From contig JACAXG010000133.1 in assembly GCA_018881555.1 (NCBI GenBank), forward strand, positions 124,001 to 188,000: 64,000 nucleotides of DNA, in the 5' to 3' direction. Below are positions 49,601-61,977 of the stretch, one piece after another. This DNA is from Amblyornis subalaris (taxonomy: Eukaryota > Chordata > Aves > Passeriformes > Ptilonorhynchidae). Made by a program: the position numbers and the translations under genes. Under the pieces are notes generated by a model, which saw nothing but the letters and a program-made list of their open reading frames with translations, was not told where the DNA came from and did not search any database. The first letter of the stretch is position 1. Every line of letters begins with the position of its first letter.

Positions 49601-51528
49601 GGGATGGTTATAATATTCCCTACACTGCTTAATGAGACAGAGAATTAGCTCAACTTCAGATATGTCATATCTGGTAAGTGAATGGATTATTAAGTTTAAT
49701 GCAGTAAATGCAANGTTAGCCTCACATTTAATCACGTAAAATCCAAGATAATTGTTTGGAAACTCATGAAATAATAATCTGTACTTTATAAATCCATAAT
49801 AAAAATAGTGACCTGTGTGTATATATAAGTGGATTAGGTGGATGGTGAATAACAGCAAAAGCAGCAGAGGAGAGGAGAAGGGAGGAATAAAGATGCAGTC
49901 AAGCAACCATTTATAATGATAAGCAGAAAGCAGCTTAAGCACAGCCATAACCTATGTAGCTTCTACTCTTGTCACTGGCTGAAGCTGGTTATACTATGCT
50001 AAGGAAGTGCAGGGACCATGGTACCAGCTACTGGANAGGGCACATGTATCCTTCACTCTACCTGAGCCATCAGGCTTGCACAGAAGAGAGATCGATTAGG
50101 CCTTTGATTAAGGTAGTAGACATATTCAGGGTTTTGATTTCTAGGCTGAAATCAGTCTCAGGTGCAGCATAGATACGGTCANATTAACTCCACTCCCCTG
50201 TCATGCCATACAGTGCTCCTAAAACTGCACAGGAGCATCGATTAACTGACCTAGGCATTGGTCTGGACTGGTCAGCTGTGGGGTTTTCTGGGTGAGAGAT
50301 CCCTGAGTTTCATCTATGCACCTCAGGATCAGACCTCATGAATTTAGCTGTGGAGTCCTTTCACAATATATGCAGTTTGGGGGGGTGGAAAAAGGAGATT
50401 CTATGAGAGCTTTGCAGGAAAACGATTAGTATGTGGGTTAGTATAGTAAAAATAAGACTGGATTATAATTTTACTTTGTAGTGATCTTCAAGGAGCTGAA
50501 GAAAAAAACCCCTGCTGTTCTGGCAAGACAATAGAAGAGATTATAAGCAAGTATGCAAATAACGTCTTTTATTTTCAAATATCCTAGAACAATGGTACTC
50601 CTGAAAGCCTTCAGGAACCAAAGATATTGGCTTTTGCTCATTTTCACGGAGAGATCTTGAACACGCTGCCCTCTTACAAAGCAGCAATAGCTATATGCTG
50701 CAATGAGGGATGGGACTTCTTTCCAGGCAGTTGATTGCTGCNCTCTGCTTTGATATTAGTAAACAAAATCTTCCAGAAATTAGTGAAGTAATGGAAAGTC
50801 TCAAGACAATGAAGTAACAGCCTACAGGTGCATGTTTCTGTTATAGACCAATTGTCAACAAACAGGGAGTGAAATAAAGCCAGGTTAGCTCATTACGTTT
50901 TATGTACTGGGGATCAACAGAGATGATTCAGTGATTCCTTGGATTGCTTTTGTGCTAAGTTTAGGATAGTTTGTTTTGTAAATACTTGCTTAATATCAGA
51001 TATTTTGTTCTGTGGAAAGGACCTCAAAGCAATAATTTTTCTTTGTAGAAGGATGTTTGAAAATTTTATATAAACATAGGTTTTGAGAATAGTGGTTTGA
51101 TCAAATATTATATCAGTCTGAAAATGTCAATGCAAATAGTGGACTTTAATTAAGTTTTATACATATAAGTGTCTAGGCACTATAGGAACATATGCAGTAA
51201 GATGCTGAATTGAGGGGTTTGGGCCAGTTTATTTTCATTTAGGTATTTCAAATAACACTGTTCTTTTGCTGGCCTTTTTTTTTCTAGACATAACTACAGC
51301 TGCATACTGTACATTTCCAAATACACAAGAGAAGGTTGAATAGACCTAAAGGNTGAATAAATTTTAAGGAGAAGAGTCCAGGGTGAGTTTTATAGCTGAA
51401 AAGAAAGAAACTGATTTAGGAAGAAAATTACTAACCTCAAATCTTTATTGGAAGGTGATATTAATTTTAAAGCAAAATATTTTCAAGTTTTGTTGTGGTT
51501 TTTTCCTTTTTCTAATTAAATAAGAGGA
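46675..51528. other. Non-coding DNA with one G+C-rich islet
   Basis: The stretch 47440-47720 is G+C-rich and gives two overlapping minus-strand frames of 109 and 101 codons (47262-47591 and 47444-47749). Neither has a recognisable domain. A 138-codon minus frame at 49532-49948 includes an N. A decayed CA-type tract lies near 49262-49296. No transposon was recognised. Confidence 0.5.
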
Positions 51529-51562
51529 TTTTTTTTGGTTTGGGTTTGGGTTGGTTTTTTGC
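51529..51562. repeat. T/G-rich tract with TTTGGG units
   Basis: A T8 run is followed by GGTTTGGGTTTGGGTTGG and T6. It has too few G runs, and they are too uneven, for a confident G-quadruplex. The units differ from the telomere repeat TTAGGG. Confidence 0.6.
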
Positions 51563-52400
51563 TATTCTGAGTATACTAAATGTTCTCAAGAGTTTCCCAA
51601 GTGGCAAAAGTTCATGGGCATATTGCAAGCTACTGTAGTAATTCTCTTTCTGCAAGAGAACACACCAAGCAGTAAAAATTCAGAAAAGGATCAAAAAAAT
51701 GACAGCAGAAAAATCTTAGGAATCTCATGAAAAAGATTGTGAAGTATCTTTTGAAGTAAGAATTGGAGTATCATGACTGTAGGGATCACTCCAAAACAAG
51801 GTCNTCTATAACTGACTTATATACTCCTTTTCTGGAGATGCAGCCAATGAGAAAGTCACAACATTTTATTACCTCNCTCCAAGGTTACAAAGTTCTCATT
51901 TGTAGCAATTTTTCTTGTTGACATCTGCCCCTGTTCTACCATGTCAGAAGAAAAACTATTGTGATTACAGATTAGTACAAATGACCATAAAGTGTAGCTC
52001 TACTTTGAACNCTTCCTCCTTCCAAACAATGGTTTTATTCAGCAAATCTCCTTTCTCCATGCATTCTGTAATAGTTGCCTGTGCCAATAATAAAAATAAG
52101 CTTTCTCTCCTGCAGAGCCAACACAGCTAGGAAATAGTAAGCTGCAGATTTTGTTCCATCTTGTATGTCAACAGACCTGTTTAATAGCTTTCATCTGGAT
52201 ACACCTCTGCAATTCTGTTGAGGGAAATAGGCTGATGGTGCCATCCACAGACAGCTTGATTTGGAAGTTAGTGTTGCACGGATGTAGCTAGGACCTCATT
52301 TGCTTTGCACAGCACAGCAAATTGATAACAAGCACTGGTAAGCGACATGAAAACCACCCTAAAATGTCTTGCTGGATTCTAGGGAATGCAGAGAAAGCAG
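51563..52400. other. Unique non-coding DNA
   Basis: A 71-codon plus-strand frame at 51915-52130 contains an N and is unrecognised. Nothing else was seen. Confidence 0.5.
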
Positions 52401-52462
52401 AAAGAAAAAAAACCAAAACAAACCAAACAACAAAACAAAACCAAANGTAAACCAAATATAAA
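52401..52462. repeat. A-rich (AAACC/AAACA) low-complexity tract
   Basis: A mixture of AACC, AAACA and AAACAAC units with no regular period, interrupted by one N, and then a C6 run. No retroposed gene copy was recognised next to it. Confidence 0.65.
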
Positions 52463-52468
52463 CCCCCC

Positions 52469-55022
52469 ATTTTATTTCTAAACTGAGAGTATCTGACACA
52501 GAAATTCTTAGAGATAATGATGTGGTATCCACAATGCCATTAGCACAGGTATTTTTCAGGATAGGATCGCTCTTATATTAAGAAATCAAAAGCTATAGAC
52601 TAAAGTACTGATAAGTCTGTACCAGGCCATTTTTTTTTTTTACCACTTGGGATACACTTTTATACAAAATTGGCAAATCTAAATTCATATTGATGGAAGG
52701 TTTGACAAATATATCCAATATATCCAACATGACAAAAAATTAGAATTACCTTAATTTTATAATGAGAATAGTTTTTCCAAAGGCCTAAAAACATTTGTTA
52801 AGACATTTAAGTCAGAGCTTTGTTTTAGGGTGAATTTTGCTTGAAAATGAGCTATATCATGATCTGTGTGGTCATCTGGGTAACCACTCCAGGGCCATAG
52901 AGCAAAGAAAACCAATTCTTCTAAACTGCCTATGAANTTGTGTTCACTAATTGTCTTAGACAGTGTGATCATGTGCTGTCCTACATCTGTGCCTGTTGTA
53001 AAATGTAGCCAGAGGGTTTGATTTGTCTGCACCTGGCTGTGTAAACAGCCTGATCACAGGTTGTGTAGAGTCTGCATTGCTGCNAATCTGTAAGTCAAAT
53101 CTACAAAGACAAATATTTGTGTTGGAATTCTTTATGATTACAGTTGTAGGCATTTATATAAAATTAAATGTTAGTAACTTTACTTTTTTTTTATCAGGAA
53201 GAAAGACAATTTTTCTGACAGTGTGCTTCATGGGTCTTTTAGGAAATCTTACAGTTAAATCATGAAAATATTATAATAGTNCTTATATATAATACTATAT
53301 GCATCTCTAGTAACAGAAAGTCTTGATTTTATAATTATAGATTTTCATGTAGTTCATTATATCAATATATTNTCAATGTTATTCAATCTTTCAATCTATA
53401 GGGCAGTTCTTTTACAACTTTTTCATGTATGATACCAGTTCTGCTAGTCCAAATTCATCATGTTATGTATAAACTGTAACCNGATTTGCAGATGTCAGAA
53501 CAAACCCTCTGCTGCTTTGGTGATAGGAATATTAAGATCTTCAATAGATGAAAAATATCTCACTTCCAAATAATTATTATTTTAATTAATTATGTATATC
53601 CATCTTTATACTAGTTCTTGATAGAAAAGTATAAAGTAATTACTCTGAAGTTAAAAATTTAGTGGAAATACAGCACTTTTCAATGCGCTTTTACTTCTTT
53701 ATCTATTTTCTCCTGCCTTCTCTGAAAAAAAGGTCTTGTAAGGTCGTTCCTTGCCTGCTTTGATTTGTATTACTATGGTCTTTTTATATACTCTGACCTT
53801 TTTAGGAAGACTTCCTTCAGACTGGATAGCCAGCATAATATATTATCACTTGTTTCTTGTGATATAAGCATTTGTCTTATGCTCAGCAAAAGCTGACTTG
53901 ATGTGTGCACAGGCAGAATTTCTGATCCTTGCTTTTAAATTCAAAAGTGTTAATTTGCTCTCACCAGATAAAGTAGAATATGCTGGAACTGCAGAGGTAT
54001 CAGTGTCACTGTCTCTCACTGTGATACCCAAGCCTGGGGATAGTTTCCTTAAAATCCCAGCTTCTGGAGTCATGTGACTTCACAGAATTTGCAAAAANTG
54101 TGCAGACTTCCTGTCTTCCTTCTTGAGCTGGAGATAGACGTGAAGAAGAACAGGGCCATGAGAAGACAGAAACAATAACTGTTCCAGACAAAAACCAAAT
54201 GAGTAAAAGTGAGAAATGTTGCCTAATGTTGGGTATGCCTTCATCTCCTGAATGCGTTTCCAGTGTCGAAACCTGTAATTGCTGAGCCACTATCCAAACT
54301 CCAGCAGTTCTTAGACACTAATATATCCCACCTTACTAACAATTCTAATTGATATTGCTCAGTTAAGAAAGTAAGTTCATGATCTTCCCATTTTTGCTAA
54401 AGGTAAGAGTCATCTGCAGAAAGCACACAGGAAAAAGTTGTTGAAGTCAGGGCAAGCCAGACAGCCTGTTGAGGCATCCATTCTGCAGAACCCTGCATAG
54501 CACAGAGTCCCGAGCCTGTTGGTTGCCCCANAAAGGGGGCAACCCTTTATGAGGTCAAAATCCCTCATTTTCTATAGGAAGAGAATGGGAGAGAATGTCC
54601 TAAGATTTAAAACAGTAATGATACTCAAGGATGATCCCATGAAGCAGAATGTTTTCCAGATGGTGAGGAATTCACCTAAACAGCTGAATCGTCATCTCTC
54701 ATTGATTACAGAAATCATTAACTTGCAACGTTATATGTCAGTATAAAAACATGGGATAAACCCAAAGTCTCATAGTTGGATATCGATCATACTCTCTACA
54801 TNGTGACTTTTATGTAAAAAAAATCTACATTTGTAAGTATATATCTATATATCAATTTTATAGATCAAAATATTTAAAAGTTACACAGGTGAACATCTCA
54901 GTTATGAAATGCAAGTATATAGTAAGTATGTATGTTCAGAATGTCTGCTTAGAAAAAAAACTGAAGAAAGCAGGATCCTATCTCACTTAGCATCTAACAG
55001 TTCAAATATCCAGTGGGAAAAG
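52469..55022. other. Unique A+T-rich non-coding DNA
   Basis: Frames reach at most 94 codons (54006-54290, minus, includes an N). A 9-bp perfect stem at 54521-54544 is the only compact secondary structure noticed. A T12 run lies near 52631. Confidence 0.5.
54521..54544. repeat. 9-bp perfect inverted repeat, 6-base loop
   Basis: GGTTGCCCC pairs with GGGGCAACC across a loop that includes one N. It lies alone in unique sequence. Confidence 0.65.
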
Positions 55023-55044
55023 ATTTATTTATTTATTTATTTAT
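55023..55044. repeat. (ATTT)n microsatellite
   Basis: About five ATTT units, uninterrupted, ending in TTATAT. Confidence 0.85.
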
Positions 55045-58000
55045 ATGCATATTTGCAATACTTCAATCTTCAGTCTGAATCTAGCAAAAGACATTTTTCT
55101 TCATTCAAGCACACTTTAAAAATCAGGTTTCCTAGATAAATCATTATCATAATGTAGTAAAAATCATGATTTTTAATTATTAAATAAATGTCTCCTCAAA
55201 AGGACTTGAATCTGGAAAAGCATACCACAGACAACCAAAAAGAATGTCACAGTGGAAATCACTTCTCAAGCCACAAAGTGGAAACAAATGGGGAATTGCT
55301 TTTGTTGTCTCTGAATAAAATTGAAGGTANAAAGAAAAAGAGTTTGGGAGAGATATTTTATATGATAGTGTGGACATGTGTGAGAAAGAGTTCTGAGTTA
55401 TTAATAATTAGTTTTTATTAAATTGCTTAAACTTCTCTGCAACAAAGCTGATTCAAATTTTCTGCATTAATCCTGTTGCTGAGTACAGTCACAATAAAAT
55501 AGTCATTGAATATTCTACAGTTAGCGTTTACCTAGCCCTCCTCCTCTGCTAGCAGGAGGCCTGCCTGGAAAAAACNGTCAGTGAAATGGTAAGCTATAAA
55601 GAGTAACATTAGTAAATTCNATGTAAAGAAAATATTTTAGCAGTGAACGACTGCCAAGAAATTTGGAAAGTGATTCTCAACAGATGTATTTTTAATTCCT
55701 AATTTTGCAAATATATCCAGATGTGATTAAAATAAGTCTATTTATATGAAAAATCAATCATCTACACTTTGTTTTGGTGAGATAAAGACATTTTTCTGTA
55801 AATATTTATATAGGCTTGGAAGAACCCAATCCTGCACACAATCACTAGCCTGCTTATGAAAACCAGAACCTTTTAAAACAGCAGTCTAAAATTTATACTA
55901 TGGTAGCAGTGAGTCTGTGTGAAATACAATGTTCCTTACCAAGGAATGCTTTGAAGCACGATCTGAAACTTATCTTTATTATATTAAATACACTCAACAG
56001 AATGCTCACTAGGAGACGATAGCACTTAAATCCCACTGGCCCAGTTGTTTCCTGAGAGAGCTTGTTTCTTCCTCCTTCTCCATCTACAGACATTATACTT
56101 GCAGACTGAAACCACACTCATCTTTACTGCCTGACATAGCTTCTACTTTTATAAAATCAAGCTTGGGAGCAACCAGCTCAGAGAAGATAATCTCTCAAAC
56201 CTGTCTAAGGTGTATCTTTTCTGTTCCTACTGAACTGCTGTTAAAGTACAGTAATTTGCAGTAGTTTGATATATATCTCAAACCCATAACTTGTGGCCAA
56301 CATTGTCTCACAATTTAAGATATCAATAGACTGTGCAGAATTTACTAGAATGGATTTTTGTTACAAATCTTGCTCCTGTGATTTTCTCGNGCTTTTTCCA
56401 TTTTGGTACTAAATCTATTTTATTCTGTTTGTTATTTTCACAGCACGATGGACTGTAGCAGTTAGTGAAAATANAACAATATTGTGTGTTCATGCAGTCA
56501 GGGAAGTTTTGGTTCATACAGGCCTGTTAGTATGATGGCCACCTCAATCTAAGTGTAGGTGTTTATCCAAATACTTTTAGAAATAATACTACAAAGAACT
56601 AAAGAGAGAAAATATTGCAGCTATGNTATTCTGTTGCTCTTTCCATTTTGTGTTTTCTATGCCAAGAAATTTCTTAAAATTTTAGCTGCTTTGGATATTT
56701 CATGCTGTCTCTGACAGAAGGTACAATGCACCTAAGATCCCAGAGGCTTTTTGCACCTCTGTTTTAAAGGCTATAAGGTTGTTGAGGTTTTGTTGCAGTC
56801 TGATTTCAGTGTGAAACACAAATGGCTGGGAAGTTTTTGANGGGAGTTTTTGTAGAGAAGGACTGAAGTGATTCTGCTATATGGGAACAACATCTGTATT
56901 ACATGCCATGTCCAGGTTCATCCTCTGTGATTAAAACAAGGAAGTTTGCTTTCCAGCTGTTGTTGCANCCACAGTCCCACACTGACACCTAGCTGAGTCT
57001 GACGCCTAACTGGGGAGTTTTCCTCCNATTGTGACAGACAGGTATTGAAAGGTTACACCTACCCAGAAAAGAAATGACAAAAATAAGTTCATCCTATTTA
57101 TAACTAGTTTCATACAGAAGAAAAAAAAGATCAGATTAATTCTTTTCNCCCTTCGCCTCTCATTCTGCCTTAACAATAGCAAATGCCAGAACCTCTGGGA
57201 GGTTGCCTCCATTGGAGCTCCTCTGTGCAGTCCAGTAAAAGACAGAAAAGGGAAGCTGCTAATTAGTGTTACCCATCAGTGCAGAGAGATGGTTTCTGAT
57301 NCCCACTGCTCTGATGGTGAGAAATATTGTCCTAATTTTTAACCTAATTTTACTCCTGACTATTTTGCATATTCATTCTAAAGAGAATGGGTTTTATATT
57401 GTAAAGACAATATCTCTTGCTTATTCATCAAGTAGTCTATAATAGTTTTCAGNCTACACTCCCCAAAAGTCAAGCCTTCCTCCACATGCTAGGTTTTCCA
57501 TTTGATAATANCTTACAGGAAATAAATCTGGTGTTGACAGCAGTCACAGATGTACACTGAGTAGACTCCTCCATGAATGCTGGCCCACACAGCTAAGTTC
57601 AGTAACAAACACATTACACTGGTGTGTAAAGCAAGCAGCTGAGAGCTGTGCTCATAAGTTACGCTTGGCTTCATGCACATGGCTGGTTGCTTCTGGGTGC
57701 AAGCTAGCTTGTGTGAAACTATCTACTTACCAAATATTCTTGTGCTTCAAGCTTCAGAACTACCTTGTGTGAACAGAAGTGGGTGCCTCTTCAGTATCCT
57801 CAAATTGTTCTTCATTTCTTGAGTACTGTGAAGGCATAATTTTCTTGACCTTATCTGTTAAGCCAAGTGAGACAAAATGCAACTGTCCAGTTATAGAATA
57901 ATTAAATTTGTCTTTTCTCCCAGGGAAAAAGTCCCTCATACANTGAAAGCACACTGCATTTTTCTGCATTGTGAATACTTGACGGCAATACCTAAAACAG

Positions 58001-59646
58001 TATTCCCANTGCCTTATTTTTTTTAAGACGTATTGATTAGAAAAGAGATTACTAAATGTCTTTAGATCCCATAATATTATATCCACACTCTTGTGGATAT
58101 TGCAGTCTTCCAAGAAATAACCATCATAACAAGCTAATGGCATCATTCCATAACCAAAGGTTTTGTTTTAATGACGCNTTTATCTTTAAAGGTTTTCTTT
58201 GCCTTTTCAGTCTCTGATATTCCAAAGGCAGTATAAACTTTTTCTTAACAAGAAAAAACATGGTTCTATATAATAAAAAAAAAGTCTGAAATAATGAATT
58301 ATATAGATTTCCTATATTCCTGATACGTATGAGGAAAATTATTCTATACATACAATTCAAAATATTTCACCCCTTTTCAGCATGAAGTTAAACATAATGA
58401 CTCACAATTCAATAATGGGTTTCAGTTAACTGCAATTGTGACAGTAGTGCTCTTGTTTCACTTAAAGAAAACAAAGATGCAATCAAAGCATCCTCATAAG
58501 GATGAACACTGCTCTTCATTGATGCCCATTGTTGGGGTGGAAATTATTATTAGATACACTAGTGTCTTCAGAGGTTAAATAACTGGGAGAGTATGAAAAC
58601 TGGGTCATAGCTAAATTAATTTTTTTTAGTGGTTTGCTTTGTATTGAGGTGTTCTTAATGTAAGCCTAGACATGGATTAACTGGGACCACAGGTCCTTGG
58701 CCAAGGAAGAGAAGTTTCTCCTTCCTTCTGCTTCCACCATAGTGCAAAAGAAGGAGTTATTAGCTGNCAGCCATAAGTATCTTCACAACTGCTTATGGGC
58801 AGTTGAGGACTACCACCCCTTTGNCGTACAGCAAGAACAAGTTAAAATGCCCATCTTTTTTGTTGCTCTGTGGTCACAGATCTGCCACTTCAGCTGTCTC
58901 TGTCTCAGTTTGGTCACTCACCTCCATGCTTTGTCTCTGCTATCCAAGAAAAAGCATAGTACAGAGCTGCAATGTTTTTTAGTCACTTTTTGCAAGTCNC
59001 TTAACTAGGGCCATGATTTTAAACTCAACAACACATTTTTAAACAGGAGAAAAGAGTAATGCTTAAATCTATTTTTATTAATTTAGCGCTAATATACATC
59101 CCATCAGTCTGAGGAGCATCTGTGTACCTATAAATGACTGTGTAATGTCTTCAGTGAACAAATGCTTCCATCTGTACTGGTTCTTAACCAAGAATTATTT
59201 TTTCAACATATATTCACGTGCTCTATTTTTAACATGTTCTTGATAAGGTATTACATTCTCCCACAGCTCCATCTATAAAACTTAATACTTAAACCTTTTG
59301 TCCTATTCCAAAAAGATATTTTAATATTGTTTAAATCATTATCTGCTCCACTCAATTTACTTCACAGATATAGAGAAAATGAACTCACACTAAAATGTCT
59401 AAGTAACATGTTTTTGATTTTTTTGTTATCGTTCTGGATTGGCAGCTAGCCATTATAAAGTGGAAATTAATGTTATGTTCTCTTTTGTTATGCAAACCAG
59501 TCCAACTAAACTGAAAAGAACTCTATAAGAAACCAGAAAACTGTAACTAGGAAATGACACAGAAAACAGTTTTCGCTTTTTTACCCAATGGTGAGTGCAC
59601 CCAGGAGGGAGTGAGGGACCTGTCATACACACTTCTCTCAGGAAAC
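55045..59646. other. Unique A+T-rich non-coding DNA
   Basis: Two minus-strand frames (57760-58146, 128 codons, and 58124-58360, 78 codons) lie head to tail, but both contain Ns and have no recognisable domain. A 103-codon plus frame at 58697-59008 also contains Ns. Single Ns are frequent here. No transposon was recognised. Confidence 0.5.
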
Positions 59647-59651
59647 ATTGC
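59647..59651. repeat. Left target-site duplication ATTGC
   Basis: ATTGC directly abuts the LTR edge at 59652 and is repeated exactly at 60230-60234. Confidence 0.85.
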
Positions 59652-60229
59652 TGTTGTGCTTTAACCNCAGCCAGCAATTAAGCACCACACGGCCACTTGC
59701 TCACTCCCCTCCCCAACCCCTCCATGAGGAGGAGAATCAGAAAAATAAAGTAAATCTTGTGGTTTAAGAATAGTTTAATAATTGAAAGAAAATAAAATGT
59801 AACAATAATAATAATAAAAATAATAATTGTAATGAAAAGGAGGAAGAAAAGAGTAAAACACAAAAGAAACAAGAGACGGATGCACAGTCCAGTTGCTCAC
59901 CAGCCACTGGCCANGTCCAGCCTGTCCCTGAGCAGTGATCACTCCTCCCAGCCAATTCCTCCCANTTTATATTCTCAACTTCTTGNTCTGTGGTATGGAA
60001 TATNCCTCTGGCCAGTTCTGTCCTGGCCATGTTCCCTCNNNGCTTCTTGTGCACCTTCNCACTGGCAGAGCATGGAAAATGAAAAGGTCCTTGACTTAGG
60101 ATAAGCACTACTTAGAAACAACTTAAACATCTACGTGTTATCAACATTATTCTCATACTAAATCCAAAACACAGAACTGTATCAGTTACTAAAAAGAAAA
60201 TTAACTCTATCCAAGGTGAGACCAGGACA
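59652..60229 (-). mobile_element. Solo LTR, bird ERVL-like family, minus strand
   Basis: Read on the minus strand, it opens TGTCCTGGTCTCACCTTGG and closes with the complement of TGTTGTGCTTTAACC. It shares inverted motifs with the LTR at 26366: GTCCTTGACTTAGGAT at 60088, CACTGGCAGAGCATG at about 60060-60074, and the poly(A) context TTTAAT at 59774-59779. A TATA-like element, complement TTTATAT, lies at 59966-59972. It is flanked on both sides by ATTGC, a perfect 5-bp target duplication, which is the size expected of ERVL-class integrations. No internal viral sequence remains. An AAT-rich tract (59800-59830) and at least ten Ns lie within it. Confidence 0.95.
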
Positions 60230-60234
60230 ATTGC
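60230..60234. repeat. Right target-site duplication ATTGC
   Basis: Exact copy of 59647-59651, directly next to the LTR edge at 60229. Confidence 0.85.
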
Positions 60235-61304
60235 CCTGAAGATTTTTGCCAAGTCTTTCCCATGCCCAGCTTTTCTTTGCAAGACACTACTGAACTTTGT
60301 GCATTCCTAGGCAAGTTAATGTGCAGGATACGTACTGCCCATGCAGGCGTGCAGCTCCAACAGATGGGACCAAGAATTCATCCCACTGATGGTTAGTTCA
60401 NGCTGTCAGAGGAAGGGGGTCATTTGAGCTGAGATTACACCCAGGCAGACAAGCACTTCAAATGCATCTTTAATCTAAACTCAGGATTGTTGGATAAAAG
60501 NGAGGAGGGAGATGAAAATTTCAGGTTTGTTCTGTAAATTCCTCCCTGACACCTGAACAGTATGTCTATGGAAATGACCTCCAGGAGTGCCCCCTGAAAC
60601 AGCCTGAGNACAAATTTCTGTAGGACATTTCTATAGTCTGAGTTTTCCCTCATTCAAGATTCAGGATTATATAAGAAAAAATCAAGGCATGTTGATCTAT
60701 AAAATTAGCTCTTNTCAGCTTAGCAGTGCTCGTGATTTACTGTCTTTCCTGAGAGCAGATCCAAAAGGCCAGAGCAGCAGCTCTGATTTGTCCAATTTGA
60801 CTAAACTTTATCAATTACCTAAAAGATGTAAAATGCTTGACGTGATCATCTGGAANAGACATTATCTCAGGCATGGACATTGGAGCCTGCAATTAATGGG
60901 ACCATTGNTGAACAATCACTTTTTCCCATTCAACTCTGAGTCTCAGATAAAAGCAAGGCTAGGTTATAGTACAAAAAATCCAGAGGCCAAATGACAATAC
61001 ATGGCTAATTTCTTCCCACCAAAACAATTTTTTATGGAAAGACTGTGTCTGCAGTCATAATGCCCTTTTGGGAGCAGTGCTTGTCACACAATCCTCTTGA
61101 ACTGTGCCTGGCACGGTTTTAAATAGGCTATAACAATACTAAACAGCTAAACCATGACAGCAGGTGTGCTGGTAATTAAGCAATATATCATGTCATTTCT
61201 TAGAGCTGTGCCTTGGTTTTTTTATTAGTTNAGTCTATGAGAACATCGACTCAATTTTCAGTGTGTGGTGATGTTATATAGTTAGATGTATGTTGCTCTT
61301 TTAG
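60235..61304. other. Unique non-coding DNA
   Basis: The longest frame is 101 codons at 60689-60994 (plus, with Ns) and is unrecognised. CTAAACCATGACA at 61147 resembles an LTR end, but no matching LTR body was seen upstream. Confidence 0.5.
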
Positions 61305-61341
61305 ATTATATATATTTTTATATATAATATATATATATATA
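61305..61341. repeat. (TA)n-rich microsatellite
   Basis: TATATA runs are broken by TTTTTA and TAAT. The tract is self-complementary and could extrude as a cruciform. Confidence 0.8.
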
Positions 61342-61394
61342 GTGGATTTTATCAAAATTACCTCTGCATCATGTGGGTTTTATTTTTTCCATTN

Positions 61395-61670
61395 GAGTTA
61401 CTACAAAGACCATTAGATCATCTAGTCTGACCCTGTATATATCAGAAAGTTGCGTTTCACTGTTTCAAACTCCATTAACTCCCATTTAACTAAAGTAAAT
61501 CTTTTCTAAAGGCATTTGGTCTTGATCCGAAGATGTGCAAAAATTATACTTCTCTTGGTATTTTGATTCAGTAAAAAAATTGTTCTTTCTGTTAGGAAAT
61601 CATGCTTTGCTTCTCATTTAAACATGTCTTGATTCAATTTCAGCACAGCACTTGTTCTTATACACCAGTC
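61395..61670 (-). repeat. Ancient CR1 LINE remnant, minus strand
   Basis: GACCATTAGATCATCTAGTC and TGACC are followed by CTTTTCTAAAGGCATTTGGT plus CTTGAT, then AAAAATTGTTCTTTCTG, CTCATTTAAACATGTCTTGA and CAGCACTTGTTCTTATA. These blocks follow, in order, the complement of the 3' region of old sauropsid CR1 lineages best preserved in turtles and crocodilians. Divergence is high and the tail repeat is lost. Its strand matches the younger CR1 at 61978, about 300 bases further on. Confidence 0.6.
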
Positions 61671-61977
61671 TACCATATTAGAAATTCCTTTAGCATTGTG
61701 TNATTTCTTTTAATTTATTAATTATACATGACAGCTGAAAGAATAATCTGTTTAATAATCATATATATAGATATACATGAACAGGTGCACGTATTTATAA
61801 ATATTATTTTAATAAATATAAATACAATATCTATTATGGAATGCATAGAGTGTTTTAATGTTGGTCTAAGCACTGTTGTGTTGCAGAGATATTATGCTTT
61901 CGTATATAGACATATATCCTACAGANTCATTTTAGAACATTTTGCTGGCTAAAACAGAATCCTAACCTAGAGCCTAA
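61671..61977. other. A+T-rich spacer between two CR1 copies
   Basis: A 74-codon plus-strand frame at 61728-61952 is isoleucine-rich because of TAT/ATA composition. It is not considered coding. Confidence 0.5.

Noticed and set aside
51529..51562. TTTGGG units as interstitial telomere sequence
   Set aside because: The unit is TTTGGG rather than TTAGGG, with only two or three units.
59764..60108. 114-codon and 90-codon frames on opposite strands
   Set aside because: Both fall inside the solo LTR and contain many Ns.
61147..61159. CTAAACCATGACA as the 3' end of another LTR
   Set aside because: No LTR start, TATA region or shared LTR motifs were found in the preceding 600 bases, so chance similarity is more likely.
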